64,000 nucleotides of DNA from Stenotrophomonas humi (GTDB taxonomy: Bacteria; Pseudomonadota; Gammaproteobacteria; Xanthomonadales; Xanthomonadaceae): positions 186,001-250,000 of the forward strand of contig NZ_LDJI01000004.1 in the NCBI RefSeq assembly GCF_001431415.1. The letters run 5' to 3'. Under the pieces are notes generated by a model. It was not told where the DNA came from. It searched no databases and was given only the letters and a program-made list of their open reading frames with translations. Positions 58,513-64,000 of this stretch are shown piece after piece (positions within the stretch are counted from its first letter, which is position 1; every line of letters starts with the position of its first letter). The translations under genes were made by a program, and so were the position numbers.

Positions 58513-59025
58513 ATGAGTACGCATCACACCTGGAAAGTAGTGGACCGCGCGGCCGCGCCGATCGACCCGGCCGAAGGCATCGCTTTCGTGTCCGACCCCG
58601 GCTTTGGCGGCATTGATGTATTCATCGGCAAAGTGCGTGACCTCAATCAGGGGCGCCCGGTGCTGGGCATCACCTACGACATGTTCGAGCCGCTGGTGCT
58701 CAACGAAATCCAGCGCATGGTGGCCGAAGTGGAAGCGCAGTTCGGCCCACGCATCAAACTGTATGTGTCACACGCCAAGGGGCGATTGGGGGTAGGTGAT
58801 GTGGCCCTGGTCGTAGCGGCAGGTACGCCGCACCGTGATGAGGCCTTCCGCGCCTGCCGCCAGCTGATCGAAGAGGTGAAGCACCGCTCGCCGATCTGGA
58901 AGCAGGAGCATTACCAGGATGGCGACAGTGAATGGAGCGAAGGCTGCGCGCTGTGCCACCATGAGCCCGAGACCCCGGGCGGAGAACACGCCCACGACCA
59001 TGCCCACGACCACGCCCACCGCTGA
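58513..59025 (+). CDS. moaE: Molybdopterin synthase catalytic subunit MoaE, with His-rich tail
   Basis: Protein of 170 residues, about 20 longer than usual. The family motifs are present: 'GGIDVFIGKVRD', 'YVSHAKGRLGVGDVALVVAAGTPHRDEAF' and the catalytic Lys region 'VKHRSPIWKQEHY'. The extra C-terminus carries 'CALCHHEPE' and a His/Asp/Ala repeat (HAHDHAHDHAH) that looks like a metal-binding tail. With MoaD it adds two sulfurs to the precursor to make molybdopterin. Confidence 0.93.
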   Translation: MSTHHTWKVVDRAAAPIDPAEGIAFVSDPGFGGIDVFIGKVRDLNQGRPVLGITYDMFEPLVLNEIQRMVAEVEAQFGPRIKLYVSHAKGRLGVGDVALVVAAGTPHRDEAFRACRQLIEEVKHRSPIWKQEHYQDGDSEWSEGCALCHHEPETPGGEHAHDHAHDHAHR

Positions 59026-59035
59026 GTCGCCGCGC

Positions 59036-59572
59036 ATGGCCGGCATCGTGCTGGCCGGTGGCCTGTCTTCACGGATGGGCCGCGACAAGGCGCTGCTGCC
59101 GTGGCGGGGCCAGACCCTGCTGGCACATATGTACGGTCTGCTGGAGCGTGCGGGTGCCGAGGTCGTAAGAGTCAGCGGCGCTTATCCGGAATTTGATGGC
59201 GTCGCCGATACCGTTGAACGTTGCGGTCCTTTGGGTGGCCTGTTCAGTGTGGCGAAAGTGCTGCCGGACGGACCTGCATGGGTAGTCCCGGTGGATATGC
59301 CGCAACTGGATGTCGCGTTGCTGTGGCAACTGCGTGATGCACCGCAGGCGGTCTGCGTGATCTTCGCCGGGCAACCCCTTCCGATGCGTTTGAACATCGA
59401 TGAAGCCTGCCGCACGTTGCTGGAATCCATGATCCAGAACCCGGATGGCCCCCGTTCGCTGCAGGCGCTGCAGCGTCGTCTGGGTGTGCTTGAGCTGCCA
59501 GTTCCTGCGGCGGCTGGATCATTCCTGGTCAACTGCAACACCCCCGAGCAATGGGAGGAGCTTGCCTCATGA
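59036..59572 (+). CDS. mobA: Molybdenum cofactor guanylyltransferase MobA
   Basis: Protein of 178 residues from ATG 59036, which comes 10 bases after the moaE stop; ATG 59000 inside moaE would add 12 unconserved residues. The nucleotidyltransferase signature 'LAGGLSSRMGRDKALLPW' is at the start, and 'VVPVDMPQLDVALLWQL' carries the metal-binding Asp. It attaches GMP to molybdopterin to form the bis-MGD cofactor of NarG-type enzymes. It is slightly shorter than E. coli MobA (194). Confidence 0.9.
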   Translation: MAGIVLAGGLSSRMGRDKALLPWRGQTLLAHMYGLLERAGAEVVRVSGAYPEFDGVADTVERCGPLGGLFSVAKVLPDGPAWVVPVDMPQLDVALLWQLRDAPQAVCVIFAGQPLPMRLNIDEACRTLLESMIQNPDGPRSLQALQRRLGVLELPVPAAAGSFLVNCNTPEQWEELAS

Positions 59573-59940
59573 AGATCCAGCTTCAACAGCAATCGGTGCG
59601 TCTGCGGCTTGATGAAAGCGAACTGGCGCAACTGCTGAATGGCGAAACGCTGCGCAGCACCACGCAGCTGGGTGGGGCCGGCAATTGGTCGATGCTGCTG
59701 CGGCTGCAGGCGGATGAATGCGTCAGCGTGATGGGCGCAGCGGAAGGTGTGCTGATCGGCCTGCCATACGACGAAGTATCGGGATTGGCCGGCCGCCTGC
59801 CGTGCCGTGACGGGCTGGCATGGGCGGTTGATGCCGATGGTGCGGTATTGCAGCTGCAGTTTGATGTGGACGTGCGAGACAGCGTGCGGCAGCGCGGACC
59901 GCGACGGCGTACTGACGCGGCCGTCACGCCATCCGTTTGA
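59569..59940 (+). CDS. DUF7009-like protein, last gene of the cofactor operon
   Basis: Protein of 123 residues whose ATG overlaps the mobA stop by 4 bases. It begins 'MKIQLQQQSVRLRLDESELAQLLNG' and has 'DECVSVMGAAEGVLIGLPYDEV' and a basic tail. It lacks signal peptide, membrane helix and Cys. It resembles the small DUF7009 family seen in molybdenum or nitrate contexts; that assignment is from memory of the pattern. Tight coupling to mobA suggests a role in cofactor synthesis, delivery or NarG maturation. Confidence 0.6.
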   Translation: MKIQLQQQSVRLRLDESELAQLLNGETLRSTTQLGGAGNWSMLLRLQADECVSVMGAAEGVLIGLPYDEVSGLAGRLPCRDGLAWAVDADGAVLQLQFDVDVRDSVRQRGPRRRTDAAVTPSV

Positions 59941-59975
59941 CATTTGTCAGGTGCATCGTTCTAAAGCGTCACTGA

Positions 59976-60018
59976 TTGATCTTGATCAACCTCGTCATGC
60001 GGGTCTCCGGGCTTAATA
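59976..60018 (+). promoter_or_regulatory. FNR/ANR-type promoter of narK
   Basis: TTGATCTTGATCAA at 59976-59989 is a perfect TTGAT-n4-ATCAA box. TTAATA at 60013-60018 lies where the -10 box of a class II FNR promoter belongs, giving a start near 60024 and a leader of about 60 bases before narK. Oxygen-limited induction of narK-narG is predicted. Confidence 0.85.
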
Positions 60019-60084
60019 ACGCCACGGCGACGAGGTACGACACAACGTAGCAACTCGTCGTCATTACATAGCCTGGAGCCATGC

Positions 60085-61500
60085 ATGACCGTCGGTAGCG
60101 ATGTCGCACAAAACAAGAGTGGCCCTGGTCGTGTGATCACCGACTGGAAGCCTGAAGATCCTGCCTACTGGGAGCAAACCGGTCACCGGGTTGCCACACG
60201 CAACCTGGTGATCTCGATCCCCGCGTTGCTGTTGGCCTTCTCGGTCTGGGTGCTGTTCTCGGCGGTGTCGATCAGCCTGCCCAAGATCGGTTTCAACTTC
60301 ACCACCGATCAACTGTTCTGGCTGGTGGCATTGCCCAGCCTGTCCGGCGCCACGTTGCGCATCTTCTACTCGTTCGTGATTCCGATCTTCGGCGGGCGCC
60401 GCTGGACAGCCCTGTCCACCGCCTCGCTGCTGCTGCCCACGATCTGGCTCGGCTTTGCGGTACAGAACCCCGACACGCCGTTCTGGATCTTCGTCTGCAT
60501 TGCGATCCTGTGCGGGTTTGGCGGCGCCAACTTCTCCTCGTCGATGTCCAACATCTCCTTCTTCTATCCCAAGCAGCGCCAGGGCATGGCGCTGGGATTG
60601 AATGCAGGCCTGGGCAATGTCGGCGTATCGGTATCGCAGTTGGTGATCCCGCTGGTGATCACGGTGGGGCTGTTCGGCAGCCTGGGCGGCGCGCCGCAAA
60701 CGGTCGTCGAAGGTGGCGGGCAGATGTTCCTGCAGAACGCGGGTTTCGTCTGGGTGCCGGCCATTGCCATCGCCGCAGTTGCAGCGTGGTTCGGAATGAA
60801 CGACCTGACCAGCGCACGCTCCTCCTTCTCGGAGCAGGCCATCATCTTCCGCCGCAAGCACAACTGGCTGATGTGTTGGTTGTACATCGGCACGTTCGGT
60901 TCCTATATCGGCTTCTCGGCCGGGTTCCCCATGCTGGTCAAGAGCCAGTTCCCGGACGTGAACCCGATGACATACGCCTTCATCGGCCCATTGCTGGGTG
61001 CACTGATGCGCTCGGTCGGCGGCAGCCTGGCCGACAAGTGGGGCGGGGCACGCCTGACGTTCTGGGTGTTCGCACTGATGATCGCCGCCGTGTTCGGGGT
61101 GCTGCATTTCCTGCCGAGCAATGGCACGGGCGGCAACTTCTACGGCTTCCTGGTCTCGTTCATGGCGTTGTTCGTGCTGAGCGGCATTGGTAACGGCACC
61201 ACGTTCCGCATGATTCCGGTGATCTTCCGGACCCTGCATGAGCGCCTGACTGCCAATGCCAACGCCGAAGGCAAGGCGGCCTCCGCTCACCAGGCCAGTA
61301 TCGAATCGGCCGCCGTGGTCGGTTTCTCCGGCGCCATCGGTGCCTACGGCGGCTTCTTCATTCCGAAGAGCTACGGCTCTTCGATCACCTTGACCGGCAG
61401 CCCCGACATGGCGCTGTACGGCTTCATTGCGTTCTACATCACCTGCCTGGTCGTGACGTGGTGGTGGTACTACCGGCGCGGGGCCGAAACCCCCTGCTGA
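60085..61500 (+). CDS. narK: Nitrate/nitrite transporter NarK (NNP family)
   Basis: Protein of 471 residues from ATG 60085 with GGAG upstream. It is a major facilitator protein with about 12 helices after a 40-residue cytoplasmic N-terminus. The first nitrate signature is 'CGFGGANFSSSMSNISFFYPKQRQG' (~148-170), and the second is near 'GSGIGNGTTFRMIPVIF'-like sequence around 375 ('LSGIGNGTTFRMIP'). Whether it is a nitrate/proton symporter or a nitrate/nitrite antiporter cannot be told by eye. It lies 69 bp before narG, probably in the same transcript. Confidence 0.93.
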   Translation: MTVGSDVAQNKSGPGRVITDWKPEDPAYWEQTGHRVATRNLVISIPALLLAFSVWVLFSAVSISLPKIGFNFTTDQLFWLVALPSLSGATLRIFYSFVIPIFGGRRWTALSTASLLLPTIWLGFAVQNPDTPFWIFVCIAILCGFGGANFSSSMSNISFFYPKQRQGMALGLNAGLGNVGVSVSQLVIPLVITVGLFGSLGGAPQTVVEGGGQMFLQNAGFVWVPAIAIAAVAAWFGMNDLTSARSSFSEQAIIFRRKHNWLMCWLYIGTFGSYIGFSAGFPMLVKSQFPDVNPMTYAFIGPLLGALMRSVGGSLADKWGGARLTFWVFALMIAAVFGVLHFLPSNGTGGNFYGFLVSFMALFVLSGIGNGTTFRMIPVIFRTLHERLTANANAEGKAASAHQASIESAAVVGFSGAIGAYGGFFIPKSYGSSITLTGSPDMALYGFIAFYITCLVVTWWWYYRRGAETPC

Positions 61501-61569
61501 CAACGCAATGCACCGCAGCCAGATGACACACACAGCCACGATGCAGACGTACGCAAAGGGAGATTCACC

Positions 61570-64000
61570 ATGAGTTATTTCCTGGATCGCTTGCAGTTTT
61601 TCAAGCGTGACCCACAACCCTTTGCCGATGGCCACGGGTTCAGCAAGAGCGAAGGCCGGGACTGGGAGAACAGTTACCGCGCCCGTTGGCAGTACGACAA
61701 GATCGTGCGCTCCACCCATGGCGTGAACTGCACCGGCTCCTGCAGCTGGAAGATCTACGTCAAGAATGGCCTGGTGACCTGGGAAACCCAGCAGACCGAC
61801 TACCCACGCACGCGTCCGGATCTACCCAATCATGAGCCGCGCGGCTGTCCCCGTGGTGCCAGTTACTCCTGGTATCTGTACAGCGCCAATCGACTGAAGT
61901 ACCCGCTGGTGCGGGGCACGCTGCTGCGCATGTGGCGGCAGGCCCGCAAGACGATGTCGCCGGTCGATGCCTGGGCCAGCATTGTCGAAAACCCCGAGAA
62001 GTCGCGCGAATACAAGCGTCGTCGTGGCATGGGCGGTTTCGTGCGGCTGTCCTGGGATGAGGCCAACGAGATCATCGCCGCTTCCAACCTGCATACGGTG
62101 AAGGAATACGGCCCGGATCGAGTCGTCGGCTTCTCGCCGATTCCGGCGATGTCGATGGTGTCCTACGCGGCCGGCGCGCGTTATCTGTCGTTGCTCGGGG
62201 GCGCCTGCCTGTCGTTCTATGACTGGTATTGCGACCTGCCGCCGGCATCGCCGCAGATCTGGGGCGAGCAGACCGATGTGCCGGAATCGGCCGATTGGTA
62301 CAACAGCCGCTACATCATCGCCTGGGGCTCGAACGTGCCGCAGACGCGCACGCCTGATGCGCACTTCTTCACCGAGGCGCGCTACAACGGCACCAAGACG
62401 GTGGCGGTCTGCCCGGATTACTCCGAACTGGCCAAGCTCACTGACCATTGGCTGCACCCCAAGCAGGGCACCGATGCGGCGCTGGCATTCGCTTTTGGCC
62501 ATGTGATCCTGCGCGAGTTCCACGTCGAGAAGCCCTCGCAGTACTTCCATGACTATTGCCGGCAGTACTCGGACATGCCGATGCTGGTGCGCATCGAGCA
62601 ACGCGACGACGGCCGCCTGGTGCCCGGCCGGTTCCTGCGCGCCAGCGAACTGGGTGGCCTGGGCGAGAGCAACAATCCGGAGTGGAAGACGCTGGGTTTC
62701 GACGAGATCAGCGGCGACGTCACCGTGCCCAATGGCTCCGTCGGTTTCCGTTGGGGCGAGAAGGGCAAGTGGAACATTGAAGAGAAGGCCAGCAACGGCA
62801 GCGCCACGCGCCTGCGGTTGAGCCTTGCCGAGGTCAGCGACAGCATCGAGGGCGTGAGTTTCCCGTACTTCGGTGGCATCGAGAACGACGGCTGGACTGC
62901 AGCCCCGGTCGAGGAGGTGTTGGAGCGCAATATTCCGGTACGTCGCCTGCAGCTGGCCGATGGCAGCCAGACATTCGTGGCCACGGTGTACGACCTGCTG
63001 TTGGCACAGTACGGCGTGGACCGCGGCTTTGGCGGCAGCAATGTCGCCAGCAGCTACGACGACTACGTACCGGGTACGCCGGCATGGCAGGAGCGTGTCA
63101 CCGGGGTGCCGCGCGCGGAAGTGATCGAGATCGCCCGCGAGTTCGCGCGCACCGCTGACAAGACCCACGGCCGCAGCATGATCATCGTCGGCGCCGGTAT
63201 GAATCACTGGTTCCACAACGACATGAACTACCGCGGCCTGATCAACATGCTGGTCATGTGTGGTTGCGTGGGCCAGACCGGTGGTGGTTGGGCGCATTAC
63301 GTGGGGCAGGAGAAACTGCGTCCGCAGACCGGCTGGCAGCCGCTGGCGTTCGGTCTGGACTGGAGCCGCCCGCCGCGCCAGATGAACGGCACCTCGTTCT
63401 TCTACTTCAACACCGGGCAGTGGCGTTACGAAAAGCTGCAGGTGGACGAACTGCTGTCGCCACTGGCCGACGCCTCCAAGTACAGCGGCAGCCTGGCCGA
63501 CCTCAACCTGCGTGCCGTGCGCATGGGCTGGTTGCCGTGCGCACCACAGCTGGACCGCAACCCGCTGCAACTGGTGCGCGAGGCCGAGCAGGCCGGTGTC
63601 GCACCGGCCGACTATGCACTGGGCAAGTTCAAGGACGGCTCGCTGGACTTCGCATTTGCTGATCCGGATGCCAAGCAGAACCACCCACGCATGATGTTCA
63701 TCTGGCGCTCCAACCTGCTCGGCTCCTCGGGCAAGGGCCACGAATACATGCTGCGCCACCTGCTGGGTACGCGGCATGGCCTGCAGGGCAAGGATCTGGG
63801 CGAGATGGGCGCGGTCAAGCCGGAAGAAGTGAAGTGGCGTGACGAGGCGCCGGAAGGCAAGCTCGACCTGCTGGTGACGCTGGACTTCCGCATGTGCACC
63901 ACCGCGCTGTATTCGGACATCGTGCTGCCCACCGCCACCTGGTACGAGAAGGACGATCTCAACACCTCGGACATGCACCCGTTCATCCACCCGCTGTCCA
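61570..64000 (+). CDS. narG: Respiratory nitrate reductase alpha subunit, N-terminal part
   Basis: The frame starts at ATG 61570 with AAGGGAGA upstream and is open to the window edge: 810 codons of about 1250. The FS0 cluster motif with a His ligand is seen as 'RSTHGVNCTGSCSWKIYVKNG' in part (H-x3-C-x3-C, ~49-57) with a later Cys in 'EPRGCPRGASYSWYLYS'. The Mo-ligand Asp lies in 'LSFYDWYCDLPPASPQ'. The N-terminus lacks a Tat signal, as for membrane-bound cytoplasmic NarG. It reduces nitrate with quinol electrons via NarH and NarI, whose genes should follow. Confidence 0.97.
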   Translation, partial: MSYFLDRLQFFKRDPQPFADGHGFSKSEGRDWENSYRARWQYDKIVRSTHGVNCTGSCSWKIYVKNGLVTWETQQTDYPRTRPDLPNHEPRGCPRGASYSWYLYSANRLKYPLVRGTLLRMWRQARKTMSPVDAWASIVENPEKSREYKRRRGMGGFVRLSWDEANEIIAASNLHTVKEYGPDRVVGFSPIPAMSMVSYAAGARYLSLLGGACLSFYDWYCDLPPASPQIWGEQTDVPESADWYNSRYIIAWGSNVPQTRTPDAHFFTEARYNGTKTVAVCPDYSELAKLTDHWLHPKQGTDAALAFAFGHVILREFHVEKPSQYFHDYCRQYSDMPMLVRIEQRDDGRLVPGRFLRASELGGLGESNNPEWKTLGFDEISGDVTVPNGSVGFRWGEKGKWNIEEKASNGSATRLRLSLAEVSDSIEGVSFPYFGGIENDGWTAAPVEEVLERNIPVRRLQLADGSQTFVATVYDLLLAQYGVDRGFGGSNVASSYDDYVPGTPAWQERVTGVPRAEVIEIAREFARTADKTHGRSMIIVGAGMNHWFHNDMNYRGLINMLVMCGCVGQTGGGWAHYVGQEKLRPQTGWQPLAFGLDWSRPPRQMNGTSFFYFNTGQWRYEKLQVDELLSPLADASKYSGSLADLNLRAVRMGWLPCAPQLDRNPLQLVREAEQAGVAPADYALGKFKDGSLDFAFADPDAKQNHPRMMFIWRSNLLGSSGKGHEYMLRHLLGTRHGLQGKDLGEMGAVKPEEVKWRDEAPEGKLDLLVTLDFRMCTTALYSDIVLPTATWYEKDDLNTSDMHPFIHPLS

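Noticed and set aside
61822..63990. Open frame of 722 codons on the minus strand across narG
   Set aside because: Antisense shadow; narG itself is open to the window edge with cofactor and cluster motifs.

Overview
The window is high-GC DNA of a Xanthomonadaceae bacterium, most probably of the Stenotrophomonas maltophilia complex. The evidence is a SmeSyRy/SmeYZ-type regulator and efflux locus, SMAG-type (GTAG-headed) palindromic repeats at about 30.3 and 34.9 kb, the Xanthomonas-like order carA-orf-carB-greA-rpfE-recJ, and a lexA2-imuA-imuB-dnaE2 cassette. Most of it is ordinary, densely packed chromosome with many 4-base ATGA stop/start overlaps, which indicate operons.

Layout. 0-10.6 kb: the end of a FAD-linked oxidase, the two-component system and RND pump (smeSy/smeRy facing away from smeY/smeZ), a DUF2388 protein, a two-domain DUF4105 protein and a PAS histidine kinase. 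10.6-16.4 kb (minus strand): acyl-CoA catabolism genes (enoyl-CoA hydratase, HMG-CoA lyase, HSD10-like dehydrogenase) interleaved with a PAS-GGDEF-EAL protein and ending in efpL. 16.5-18.9 kb: a feoA-feoB-small Cys protein operon behind a Fur-box-like sequence. 19-29.6 kb: dapB, the carA-orf-carB-greA group with a candidate attenuator in front of carA, rpfE-like, recJ and tadA. 29.7-43.2 kb: orn, an EcsC protein, the divergent pair ppsA/ppsR, a Nudix enzyme, pssA, a class III PHA synthase (phaE-phaC), small unknown genes, tex and an orphan receiver protein. 43.35 kb: tRNA-Leu(CAA), followed by a broken tyrosine integrase and about 4 kb of sparse accessory DNA (YkgJ, GNAT, XRE-DUF805, a six-Cys secreted peptide, a SnoaL-like protein). 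This looks like the remnant of an integrated element. 47.6-53.6 kb: the SOS mutasome operon lexA2-imuA-imuB-dnaE2 with a perfect 16-bp palindrome at the lexA2 start. 54.9-64 kb: a molybdenum cofactor operon (moaA, moaCB fusion, moeA, moaD, moaE, mobA, DUF7009-like gene), then narK and the first 2.4 kb of narG.

How the genes fit together. The right end is one physiological unit. The cofactor operon makes the molybdopterin guanine dinucleotide needed by NarG, and NarK moves nitrate and nitrite. Each of the two transcription units has an FNR/ANR-type box about 30 bases upstream of a plausible -10 element, so both are predicted to be switched on by oxygen limitation. I found no clearly new defence or mobile system. 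The best leads are the tRNA-Leu island with its decayed integrase, the c-di-GMP enzyme and EfpL inside a catabolic operon, the DUF4105 protein with two putative hydrolase centres, the carA leader, the histone-like tail of PhaE, and the operator placed on the lexA2 start.
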